DNA of 64,000 bases from Clostridium gallinarum (GTDB taxonomy: Bacteria > Bacillota > Clostridia > Clostridiales > Clostridiaceae), in contig NZ_JACSQZ010000008.1 in the NCBI RefSeq assembly GCF_014836325.1, forward strand, positions 19,620 to 83,619, given 5' to 3'. Positions 1 to 8,189 of the stretch are shown here, one piece after another. Made by a program: the position numbers and the translations under genes. The stretch's first letter is position 1; each line of letters opens with the position of its first letter. The notes under the pieces are model-generated. The model did no database searches and had not been told where the DNA came from. It saw nothing but the letters and a program-made list of their open reading frames with translations.

Positions 1-518
1 CTTCCACATATTATATCCCACATTGTATCTACTAAACTATTATTTTGAGCTTGAAAACCAAATAGTGAATCTGTTGTAAATTCCCACATTTCCCACACTC
101 CAGCCATAGCAGTAGAAAAAATAACCACAAATATCACAGCAGTAAGTGAATTTATTTCTTTTCTTGAATTTTCAGTAGTTAAATATATAAATAATACATA
201 GCCAATTAAAGCTATTACAGCTCCTGATAAAAGATGTAAAAACTTATCATAATTTGGTATTGAGTAAAAATCCCAAACACTTGCTAAATACATAGATAAA
301 AATATAAACAAAAGATTTATATAATAAATTATCTTACATCCCTTTAGAAAACTTTTTTTATACAATAAATAGGTTAAACATATAGTTACAAAAGTTAATC
401 CTATTCTAAATATTTTTTCATAATCTCCTAGAATAAATTTATAAATTAAAGTAATAATTAAAATTACCATAAATATTAATCCAACTAAAAATTCTTTATT
501 CCTATTATTTTTTATCAA
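1..518 (-). CDS. Polytopic membrane protein, C-terminus outside window
   Basis: The reading frame stays open to the window edge and encodes a very hydrophobic protein with about five membrane segments. A TTG start at 518 follows a GGGAG ribosome site. The segment with FLHLLSG and a later run rich in W, E and F (WEMWEF, then DTMWDII) resembles small uncharacterised membrane proteins of the DUF2238/YjdF type; that family call is from memory of the motif. It starts 6 bases after the rhomboid gene stops, so the two are probably co-transcribed. The function is unknown. Confidence 0.6.
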   Translation of the reverse strand, partial: MIKNNRNKEFLVGLIFMVILIITLIYKFILGDYEKIFRIGLTFVTICLTYLLYKKSFLKGCKIIYYINLLFIFLSMYLASVWDFYSIPNYDKFLHLLSGAVIALIGYVLFIYLTTENSRKEINSLTAVIFVVIFSTAMAGVWEMWEFTTDSLFGFQAQNNSLVDTMWDIICG

Positions 519-524
519 AAAAAA

Positions 525-1484
525 TCACTCCCTGAATAAAACCGTTGATATTAATGCACCTATAGTTAACCCACCTAAGTGAGCAAAATTATCAATATTA
601 GGTATAGCTACACCAATAATTACATTTAATCCAATAGTTTGTATTATATTTTTAACATATCTTTTTCCTATATTATGTCTTTCCTTTATTCCAAAAACTA
701 ACATGGCTCCTAAAAGACCAAAAATTGCTCCTGAAGCCCCAACAGATATCCCTCTAGAATTAAATATATAACTAAATATATTTCCTCCTATAGCTGATAA
801 TAAATAAATTATTATCATTTTTCTACCACCATATACCGTTTCCACTTCTTTTCCTATAATATTAAGTGCACTCATATTAAAAAATATGTGAATTAAACTT
901 CCATGTAAAAATGCAGCTGTAATCAATCTATAGAATTGTCCATAATTAATTAACTGATTAAATTTAGCTCCCATTTCTATTAAAGTATAAATATCAATTT
1001 CTATAATATTTCTTGATTTAACAACTTCTAATAAAAAAATGCAAATATTTATTATCATAATACTATATGTAAATTTATATTCTTTAAACCTTTTGGTCTT
1101 TTTTTCATCACTCTTATTAATATAGTCAATTATAGGTATAAACGATTTAGATCCTTCACTACAATATATCAATTTTCTTTCTTTCAAAGAAAAGACAAGC
1201 TTATTATAATAACTATTTTCAGAATTTATATATTCATCAGAAGCCAAAACAATTAAATTAATTATAAATGGTTTATCTAAAGTACTAGATAAATATTCTT
1301 TAGCTTCACTGTATGCTATTTCTTCCTCTAAATCATTCGTTATTAAAACTGCCACATAAGCATTATCTATATCTAAAAGTCCAACCCATTTATTTTTATT
1401 ATTAAACTTACTATAATAATCTCTCATAAAAAAATTCATTTCTTTAGTAAGTAAATTAAAAAATACTTTTTCAAACTTTTCCAC
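525..1484 (-). CDS. Rhomboid-family intramembrane serine protease
   Basis: This 319-residue protein has a soluble N-terminal part of about 135 residues followed by six or seven membrane segments. The rhomboid signature is complete: an Asn in NMSALN, the catalytic Ser in GASGAIFG and the catalytic His in AHLGGLTIG. Rhomboids cut membrane-anchored substrates within the bilayer; the substrate here cannot be told. The long cytosolic N-terminus is like that of Firmicute GluP-type rhomboids. It is followed closely by a second membrane-protein gene. Confidence 0.9.
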   Translation of the reverse strand: MEKFEKVFFNLLTKEMNFFMRDYYSKFNNKNKWVGLLDIDNAYVAVLITNDLEEEIAYSEAKEYLSSTLDKPFIINLIVLASDEYINSENSYYNKLVFSLKERKLIYCSEGSKSFIPIIDYINKSDEKKTKRFKEYKFTYSIMIINICIFLLEVVKSRNIIEIDIYTLIEMGAKFNQLINYGQFYRLITAAFLHGSLIHIFFNMSALNIIGKEVETVYGGRKMIIIYLLSAIGGNIFSYIFNSRGISVGASGAIFGLLGAMLVFGIKERHNIGKRYVKNIIQTIGLNVIIGVAIPNIDNFAHLGGLTIGALISTVLFRE

Positions 1485-1540
1485 TTTACCACCCCATATT
1501 CAATTGATAATTAATAATGCATAATTTATAATTAATGAAA

Positions 1541-1560
1541 AAAACTCCCTTAGGAGTTTT
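1541..1560 (-). terminator. Intrinsic terminator after pepF
   Basis: An 8-bp stem (AAAACTCC with GGAGTTTT) is followed on the minus strand by a T run. It lies downstream of the pepF stop and ahead of the rhomboid gene. Confidence 0.7.
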
Positions 1561-1570
1561 AGAAATAAAT

Positions 1571-1610
1571 TAATTATTGATGTAATTTATTAAAATTACA
1601 TCAATAATTA
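1571..1610. repeat. Perfect 18-bp inverted repeat with 4-base loop
   Basis: Bases 1571-1588 are the exact reverse complement of 1593-1610. No T run follows on either side, so it is not a classical terminator. It sits between the pepF stop and the real terminator at 1541-1560 and could be an RNA 3' protective hairpin or a small mobile-repeat relic. Confidence 0.7.
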
Positions 1611-1643
1611 TAAAAGCAATGTAGTAAATTAAAATTTATATTA

Positions 1644-3446
1644 CTAATTTATTTCTTTATCTAGCATATCTAATAATTCGTTAAATCTTTCTATAGTTGC
1701 TTCTAAAGGTTGTGAAGTTGTCATATCAACTCCTGCTTTTTTTAGAATTTCAATTGGATAATCACTTCCACCACTCTTTAAGAAAGTAATATATTTATCT
1801 ACAGCTCCTTCTTTGCCTTCTAGTATTGCTTTTGCAAATGCTGATGCTGCCGCATAACCTGTCGCATATTGATATACATAGAAATCTGAATAGAAGTGTG
1901 GTATTCTTGCCCATTCTATATCTATTTCATCATCAACTATCATATCTGGTCCAAAGTATTTAACATTTAAATCATGCCACGCTTTATTATAGTCTTCTGC
2001 AGTTAGTGGTGTTCCTTTTTCTAAAGTTTCATGAGTAAATAATTCAAATTCAGCAAACATAAGTTGTCTAAACACTGTAGTTCTTATTTGTTCTAATTCT
2101 TGGTTAATTAAATAAAGTCGTTTTCGTTTATCATTTTCTTTATTAATTAAATAATTTATAAGCAATGCTTCATTAGTAGTTGAAGCTACTTCTGCACAGA
2201 ATAAAGTATATCCTGCATAAATATATGGCTGTTCTTTTCTTGAGTAATAAGAGTGAATTGAATGCCCCATTTCATGTGCTAAAGTTGAAACATCATTTAA
2301 TTCATAGTTATAATTTAAAAGCACATATGGCATTGTTTTATATCCACCCCAAGAGTAAGCTCCGCCTCTTTTGCCCTTATTTTGATATATATCTATCCAG
2401 CCATCCTCTACTCCAGATTTGAATATATTTAAATATTCTTCTCCAAGTGGATTTAATCCTTCTATAACCATATCTACAGCTTTATCAAATTCTATATGTT
2501 CTTTAGGTATTTCTATAACAGGAACATATAAATCATACATATGCATTTCATCTAATCCTAATAATTTTTTCTTTAATGAAACATATCTATGAAGAGATTT
2601 TAAGTTATCATCTATAGTTTTAACTGCATTTTTATAAACTTCTACTGGAATATCATTAGGTTTTAAAGAAGCTTCAAGAGCAGAATTATACTTTCTTATC
2701 TTAGCTCCAAAATTAAAATTCTTAATTGAACTACTTAAAGTTGTAGCAAGTGTATTTTCTAATTCTTTGTATCTATTAAATAATGTTTTAAATGCTTCTT
2801 TTCTAACATTTCTATCTTTACTTTTTATAAAGCCTGAATAATTTCCTTCTGTAAGTTCTACCTTCTCTCCATCTTCATCTACAATATCTCCAAATTTCAT
2901 ATCTGCATTTGTTAACATATTATGAATTGATGATGGTGCTTCTAAACAATCAGAAACTGAAGCTAAAAGTTCTTCTTCTGATTTACTTAATATATGTGGC
3001 TTTTCTTTTAATATATCTTCAAACATAAACTTATACAGCTTTAAATCTTCTGTATTATTTATTATATTTTTTACTTCTTCTTCATCTAATGATAAAATTT
3101 CTGGAACAAAATAAGCTGTGTATGATGCATATTCAGCCATATATGCATCTACCTTATTCATCATAGCTTGATACTTCGAATTTGATGTATCTTCATCACA
3201 TTTTAAGTGAGCATAAACATATATAGTTTCAGCTTTTACTCCAAGATCCACATATTTATCTAAAAATACTTTTATATTTTCTGAATTATTAAGCTTTCCC
3301 TCAAATTCTTTAAGCTTTGGTGCTTCTTCTTGTAAATTTTTAAAAGCCGCTTCCCATTCCTCATCAGATTTAAATATTTTCTCTACCTTCCACTTATCCT
3401 TACTATCAATTTCTTCTCTTTTTTTCAATACCTTTAAATCACTCAT
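1644..3446 (-). CDS. pepF: Oligoendopeptidase F (M3B metallopeptidase)
   Basis: This 600-residue protein has the usual PepF length. The zinc motif HEMGH lies near residue 390 in TLAHEMGHSIHSYYS, with the downstream Glu in the following helix, as in M3 peptidases. It is a cytosolic enzyme that trims peptides of roughly 7 to 17 residues. No signal peptide is seen. The start has a good AGGAGG site just upstream. It ends at a tandem of hairpins. Confidence 0.95.
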   Translation of the reverse strand: MSDLKVLKKREEIDSKDKWKVEKIFKSDEEWEAAFKNLQEEAPKLKEFEGKLNNSENIKVFLDKYVDLGVKAETIYVYAHLKCDEDTSNSKYQAMMNKVDAYMAEYASYTAYFVPEILSLDEEEVKNIINNTEDLKLYKFMFEDILKEKPHILSKSEEELLASVSDCLEAPSSIHNMLTNADMKFGDIVDEDGEKVELTEGNYSGFIKSKDRNVRKEAFKTLFNRYKELENTLATTLSSSIKNFNFGAKIRKYNSALEASLKPNDIPVEVYKNAVKTIDDNLKSLHRYVSLKKKLLGLDEMHMYDLYVPVIEIPKEHIEFDKAVDMVIEGLNPLGEEYLNIFKSGVEDGWIDIYQNKGKRGGAYSWGGYKTMPYVLLNYNYELNDVSTLAHEMGHSIHSYYSRKEQPYIYAGYTLFCAEVASTTNEALLINYLINKENDKRKRLYLINQELEQIRTTVFRQLMFAEFELFTHETLEKGTPLTAEDYNKAWHDLNVKYFGPDMIVDDEIDIEWARIPHFYSDFYVYQYATGYAAASAFAKAILEGKEGAVDKYITFLKSGGSDYPIEILKKAGVDMTTSQPLEATIERFNELLDMLDKEIN

Positions 3447-3477
3447 AATTTCCTCCTAAAAATTAGGCCCTCCTTAT

Positions 3478-3876
3478 CTAAATATATTCTTCTTCTTTTC
3501 CTTCAATTGCCTTAAATACATCCTCCATAGAATTTTCTATTAGTTCTACGCATTTATTAATTCTTTCCTTCATAAATTCATAATCATCCACATATTTAAA
3601 TTTTATTAAAAATGTAGGATTATATTCATCTAACATATCTTCTATTTCAAATTCTTCCTTTATAAAAGCTTCATAATTAAATAAATCATATATAGCTGAG
3701 TATTCCCATTCTTCCACGTCTTTATTTGTATCAAAAAATAAATTTACTTCTTCATTTAATACAAACAGCTTTTTTACATATAAAGCTCCCTCTGAAACTT
3801 GAAAACTACCAAGTTCTTTTGTTATAAAACCAGTCTCCTTATCTTTTTCCATTAATACTAAACTTGAAAAATCCAT
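3478..3876 (-). CDS. Small acidic cytosolic protein, DUF6762-like
   Basis: This 132-residue acidic protein has no membrane segment or signal peptide. Its N-terminus (MDFSSLVLMEKDKETGF) resembles a conserved clostridial family of unknown function that I associate with DUF6762; that name is from memory. It is 31 bases upstream of pepF on the same strand and is probably co-transcribed. No catalytic motif is visible. Confidence 0.7.
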   Translation of the reverse strand: MDFSSLVLMEKDKETGFITKELGSFQVSEGALYVKKLFVLNEEVNLFFDTNKDVEEWEYSAIYDLFNYEAFIKEEFEIEDMLDEYNPTFLIKFKYVDDYEFMKERINKCVELIENSMEDVFKAIEGKEEEYI

Positions 3877-4029
3877 TTATATTCCTCCACGCTCTTTACT
3901 TTTGTTTCATTATTTATATTATATGTTTTATCCATATTATAAAGCAAGATATGTATTTATTCCATGATTTAAAATTATTTATTTAGTTAAGACTATTAAA
4001 AGTTAATATTTTGCTTTAAAAAGTATTTC

Positions 4030-4059
4030 TTGCAAATCATTCGCATTATCATATATAAT
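4030..4059 (+). promoter_or_regulatory. Sigma-A type promoter for the metal ABC importer
   Basis: TTGCAA (4030-4035) and TATAAT (4054-4059) are 18 bases apart, 28 bases before the start of the ATPase gene. Since a Fur-family gene lies next to the importer, repression by zinc is likely, but I could not define a clear Zur box. Confidence 0.55.
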
Positions 4060-4087
4060 TACTTTATAATATTTAGGAGATGATTTA

Positions 4088-4738
4088 ATGATTGATATAA
4101 AAAACTTATGTTTTTCATATACAAATAAACCACCATATCTACTTAAAGATATAAATTTACATATCCCTAAGGGATGTTATTTATCTATAGTTGGTGAAAA
4201 TGGTAGCTGTAAAACTACATTAATAAAACTAATTCTTGGCTTATTAAAGCCTACTTCAGGAAGTATTGAAGTAAATTCAAATTCAATTGGCTATGTACCA
4301 CAAAGATTAGATTCTTTCAACTCACAATTTCCAATTACCGTAAAGGAAGTTTTAGCATGTCATAAAAAAACACTAAAAACTGATACAACTTCTGTAGATT
4401 CTGTTCTTGATGCTGTCAATATGAAAGATTTTAAAAATAGGCTTTTAGGAATGTTATCTGGTGGACAACAACAAAGAATATTAATTGCAAGAGCTCTACT
4501 TAGTAACTCAGAAATTATAATTTTAGATGAACCTTCAACAGGAGTAGATGAAGTTAATCAAAAAGATATATATAGTATCTTAAAAAAATTAAATAAAGAA
4601 AATAAAAAAACAATAATATCAATAGAACATAATATGGATATTGCATTAAATAATTCTACACATATACTTAAAATTGAAAATGCAAATATAAAATTATTTA
4701 CTACTGATGAATTTAAGAATTTTAGAAAAGCTAATTAA
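4088..4738 (+). CDS. znuC: Metal ABC importer, ATPase subunit (ZnuC-like)
   Basis: This 216-residue ATPase has Walker A GENGSCKTT, the ABC signature LSGGQQQR, Walker B IIILDEPS and the H-loop in SIEHN. The middle base of the Walker A consensus (G-x-G-K-S/T) is Cys rather than Gly (GSCKTT), which is unusual but leaves Lys-Thr intact. It pairs with the permease that starts 22 bases later. It powers uptake of Zn or Mn at the membrane. No substrate-binding ZnuA is in the cluster and it must be encoded elsewhere. Confidence 0.88.
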   Translation: MIDIKNLCFSYTNKPPYLLKDINLHIPKGCYLSIVGENGSCKTTLIKLILGLLKPTSGSIEVNSNSIGYVPQRLDSFNSQFPITVKEVLACHKKTLKTDTTSVDSVLDAVNMKDFKNRLLGMLSGGQQQRILIARALLSNSEIIILDEPSTGVDEVNQKDIYSILKKLNKENKKTIISIEHNMDIALNNSTHILKIENANIKLFTTDEFKNFRKAN

Positions 4739-4760
4739 TGTTTAGGAAGGTTTAAATTAT

Positions 4761-5561
4761 ATGTTTCAATTAGATTTTATGCAAAATGCTTTTATAGCAG
4801 GCTTTATTATATCCATACTTTGCCCATTTATCGGTCTATTTCTTGTACTTAGACGTTATTCAATGATTGGTGATACTTTATCACATTCATCGTTTGCAGG
4901 AGTTGCTATAGGATTAGTTATTGGAGTTAATCCATTAATAACTGCTTTCTTATTTACTACTCTATGTGCAATTATTATAGAATTATTAAGAGAATATTAT
5001 AAAAAATATGCTGAACTTGTTATGTCTTTAGTTCTTACCTTCAGTTTAGGTATAGCTATTATTTTAATTAGTAGTGGAAAAGCATCAGCAAAAGTAAATT
5101 CATTCTTATTTGGAAGTATATTAACCGTATCTTCACAAGATATAATTTTAATAGCAATTGTTGGATTAATTTGTTTAATTACTTTAATATTTTTATACAA
5201 TAAATTAGTGTATATCACCTTTGACGAAGAAGGTGCAAAAACTTCTGGTATCAAAGTTAAGCTTATAAACTACATATTTACTATATTAGTTGGTGCAACT
5301 ATTTCAATGTCTATAAGAGTTATGGGTATATTAGTAATTTCATCTATAATGATAGTTCCAGTTGCTACTGCTATGCAATTAAAAAAAGGTTTTAAAACCA
5401 CTTTAATTTCAGCAATATTTATTGGTATATTCGATATAATGATGGGATTATTTTTATCTTACTATATAAATAGTGCTCCTGGAGGTACTATTGCAATAAC
5501 ATCAGTATTCACACTTATTTTAGTAATCATTCTTGAGAGATTTTTAAATATAAATAAGTAA
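4761..5561 (+). CDS. znuB: Metal ABC importer, permease subunit (ZnuB/MntB family)
   Basis: This 266-residue protein has about eight membrane segments of the ABC-3 permease family. The family marks GDTLSHSSFAGVAIG and RVMGILVISSIMIVPVATA are present. It forms the membrane channel with the preceding ATPase. The choice of zinc rather than manganese rests only on the neighbouring Fur-type regulator. A long palindromic terminator follows. Confidence 0.9.
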   Translation: MFQLDFMQNAFIAGFIISILCPFIGLFLVLRRYSMIGDTLSHSSFAGVAIGLVIGVNPLITAFLFTTLCAIIIELLREYYKKYAELVMSLVLTFSLGIAIILISSGKASAKVNSFLFGSILTVSSQDIILIAIVGLICLITLIFLYNKLVYITFDEEGAKTSGIKVKLINYIFTILVGATISMSIRVMGILVISSIMIVPVATAMQLKKGFKTTLISAIFIGIFDIMMGLFLSYYINSAPGGTIAITSVFTLILVIILERFLNINK

Positions 5562-5577
5562 ATTATATATTTTATTC

Positions 5578-5619
5578 GCTAAAAAATGGAGTTATCTTAA
5601 GATAACTCCATTTTTTAGC
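5578..5619. terminator. Bidirectional terminator, 21-bp perfect palindrome
   Basis: The two halves are exact reverse complements with A and T runs on both sides of the GC part, so it can end the importer operon (plus strand) and the converging fur-family gene (minus strand). Confidence 0.85.
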
Positions 5620-5630
5620 AAAACTTAATA

Positions 5631-6044
5631 TTACCAATTTTCTTTTTTACACTTATCGCAAATACCATTTAACTCTAACTTGTGTTTAGTTAAACTAAAT
5701 CCAACCTTAGCTTTAATTGCCTCTTCTATTTCTTCCATAGGACATGGTATTTCAACAGATTTATGGCAAACATCGCATTGTAATATATGTTTATGATTTT
5801 CTTTTTTAAGTACAAATATAGCTGGCCCATCTATATTAATTTTCTTTATGACATTTTTATCTTCTAATAATTCTAATGTTCTATATATTGTACTTAAGTT
5901 TAAATTATTCTTTTGTTTTTTACATTCAGTATATATACTTTCTGCCGATAAACCTTTATCTGAAGCTTCTATTATATTTAAAATTGAAATTCTTCCTGCT
6001 GTGATCCTAATCCCATTTTCTTTTAGATAATTTTCCCAGATCAT
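5631..6044 (-). CDS. Fur-family metalloregulator, Zur or PerR type
   Basis: This 137-residue protein has the Fur winged helix (NLSTIYRTLELLED near residues 49-62) and two CxxC pairs (CDVC and CDKC) that form the structural zinc site. His residues of the regulatory site are in ENHKHILQC. It converges with a ZnuBC-type importer, which argues for Zur (zinc-dependent repressor), but PerR and Fur cannot be excluded from sequence. Confidence 0.85.
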   Translation of the reverse strand: MIWENYLKENGIRITAGRISILNIIEASDKGLSAESIYTECKKQKNNLNLSTIYRTLELLEDKNVIKKINIDGPAIFVLKKENHKHILQCDVCHKSVEIPCPMEEIEEAIKAKVGFSLTKHKLELNGICDKCKKENW

Positions 6045-6107
6045 TTTTTTCTCCTAACGTTATAATCTATAATTAAATTATATCATTATTAAGAAACTTA
6101 TCAAATA

Positions 6108-6662
6108 CTAAAAAAACATCATTTTCATTCCTAATATTAACAATATCAATCCACCTAAAATATCAGCATATTTAAATATAAATTCTACCCTTCTTGCATA
6201 TCTACATAAGAAAAATCCTAAAGTACACAAAAATAAAGTAATAAGTCCAACTAAAATAGCATCTATAAATATTAAAACTTTAATGGTTTCATAAAAAGCT
6301 GTAAACCCTACCACTAATGCATCTATACTTACAGACATTCCTAAAATTAAATACATTGACTTTTTTATTAACATAGAATCATCTTTATCATCATTTTTAA
6401 ATGCTGATACCAACATTATTACACCTATTCCTAAAACAACAATTCCTCCTATTGCATTTGGAATAGAAACTATATATGTATCAAAAAATCTACCAGCTAC
6501 TCCCCCCAAAAATATAAAAAAGAATTGAAAAAAAGCAAAAGATAAAATAAATCTAATTTTATTTCTTTTTACTAAATGTGGATTTATCCCTAGACTAATA
6601 GTAAGTCCAAGTGCATCCATTGATAAAGCTACTCCAATTAAAATTACTTCTTTTAAATCCAT
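6108..6662 (-). CDS. mntP: Manganese efflux pump MntP
   Basis: This 184-residue protein has six membrane segments in two inverted halves. Each half has the acidic motif typical of MntP: ALSMDALG in the first and SVSIDALVVG in the second. MntP exports excess Mn2+. I looked for a yybP-ykoY manganese riboswitch in the 187 bases upstream and saw none. Confidence 0.85.
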   Translation of the reverse strand: MDLKEVILIGVALSMDALGLTISLGINPHLVKRNKIRFILSFAFFQFFFIFLGGVAGRFFDTYIVSIPNAIGGIVVLGIGVIMLVSAFKNDDKDDSMLIKKSMYLILGMSVSIDALVVGFTAFYETIKVLIFIDAILVGLITLFLCTLGFFLCRYARRVEFIFKYADILGGLILLILGMKMMFF

Positions 6663-6849
6663 CTTATTATGAACTCCCCCTTAAATATAGATTCTAAAAT
6701 ATATATAATTCTTAAAAATATTTTTATGCATTATTTTTTACTAAAGTATTTATTTTAATTAATTTTTATTGTATATTATTAAATAGAGTATATTATATAT
6801 CAAATTGTATATCACATTGTTTATTTAAAATTAAAGGAGTGTAACATAA

Positions 6850-8067
6850 ATGGCTAATTGTATAGTAGCACAATCTGGTGGTCCAACAGCTGTAATAAAT
6901 TCAAGTGTAGTGGGTTTATTAAAAGCTAATAATGAAATTAAAGCTTTTGATAAAGTATATGCAGGTTTAAATGGAATAGAAGGAATTTTAAATGGAAACA
7001 TAATAGATTTATCGTCTTTTTCTGAAGATGAAATTAATGAATTTAGATATACCCCATCCTCTGGTTTAGGATCTTGTAGATATAAAATGAAACATTTAGA
7101 AGAATCTACAGAAGAGTATGATAAACTTTTAGACATACTAAAATGTAATGATATAAAGGCATTTTTCTATGTTGGTGGAAATGATTCTATGGATACTATT
7201 GCAAAACTTGGAAACTATGCTAAAAAAACTGGCTTAGATATTAAATTTATAGGAATTCCAAAAACAATTGATAATGATTTAATGTTTACAGATCATACAC
7301 CTGGTTTTGGAAGTGCAGCTAAATTTATTGCAACTACGGCTTTAGAAACATATTTAGATTCTTCAGTTTACATAAATAATGGTATATTTATATTAGAAAC
7401 TATGGGTAGAGATACTGGATGGCTTGCAGCCTCTGCTTGCATGGCTAGAATTAACGGCGAGCCTGTTGCTGACTTTATATACTTACCAGAAGTTGCATTT
7501 GACATAGAAAAATTCCTAACTGATGTTAGACAAAGATTTAAAGAAAAAAATAAAGTATTTATAGTTGTTTCGGAAGGGCTTAGAAATTCTGAAGGAAAAT
7601 TTATAACAGAAGTTGAAAGCCAATCCCATGATAAATTTGGACATGCTCAATTAGGTGGTGTTGGTTCTTATCTTAAGAATTTAATAATAAATTCAAGCAT
7701 TACAACTAGAGTTAAATCCTTAGAACTTGGAGTATTACAAAGATGTGCTATGCACTGTGCTTCTAATATAGATTTAGAAGAAGCTTTAGAAGTAGGCTCT
7801 TCTGCTTTAAAATTTGCTTTAGAGGGTAATAGTGGCTATATGGTAGCAATCAAAAGAGAATCTAGCTCTCCATATAAAACTTCTCACATTCTTGTGGAAG
7901 CTGATAAAATAGCTAATAACGTAAAATATTTCCCTACGAAATTAATAAATGAAGAAGGAAATAATATAAAAGAAGAAGCTTTAGATTACTTCTTACCTTT
8001 AATTTCTGGTGCTCCTTCATTAATTATAGATAATCATTTACCTAAATTTAAAACTATTTCAAAATAA
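6850..8067 (+). CDS. pfp: Pyrophosphate-dependent 6-phosphofructokinase
   Basis: This 405-residue enzyme phosphorylates fructose 6-phosphate. The N-terminal AQSGGPTAVINSS, the GGNDSMDT donor-site motif and PKTIDNDL catalytic motif (with the catalytic Asp) match the long PPi-using PFK group; ATP-PFK has GGDGS instead. It is a single-gene unit with a ribosome site AAAGGAGTG and its own terminator. It would act in glycolysis or the reverse direction, using PPi. Confidence 0.88.
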   Translation: MANCIVAQSGGPTAVINSSVVGLLKANNEIKAFDKVYAGLNGIEGILNGNIIDLSSFSEDEINEFRYTPSSGLGSCRYKMKHLEESTEEYDKLLDILKCNDIKAFFYVGGNDSMDTIAKLGNYAKKTGLDIKFIGIPKTIDNDLMFTDHTPGFGSAAKFIATTALETYLDSSVYINNGIFILETMGRDTGWLAASACMARINGEPVADFIYLPEVAFDIEKFLTDVRQRFKEKNKVFIVVSEGLRNSEGKFITEVESQSHDKFGHAQLGGVGSYLKNLIINSSITTRVKSLELGVLQRCAMHCASNIDLEEALEVGSSALKFALEGNSGYMVAIKRESSSPYKTSHILVEADKIANNVKYFPTKLINEEGNNIKEEALDYFLPLISGAPSLIIDNHLPKFKTISK

Positions 8068-8068
8068 G

Positions 8069-8097
8069 AGCTGTCTTTTAGACAGTTTCTTTTTATT
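8069..8097 (+). terminator. Intrinsic terminator after pfp
   Basis: Stem CTGTCT with AGACAG, then a T-rich tail. Confidence 0.75.
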
Positions 8098-8189
8098 TGC
8101 CTAGGTTTAAGCCTTAGAGTATAATAAAATTATTGATTTTGAATTTATGTAATTTAAGTTTATATATACAGTTACTTTAGGAGGCAAAA

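Noticed and set aside
6663..6849. Manganese riboswitch ahead of mntP
   Set aside because: No yybP-ykoY core seen in the sequence; only AT-rich spacer.
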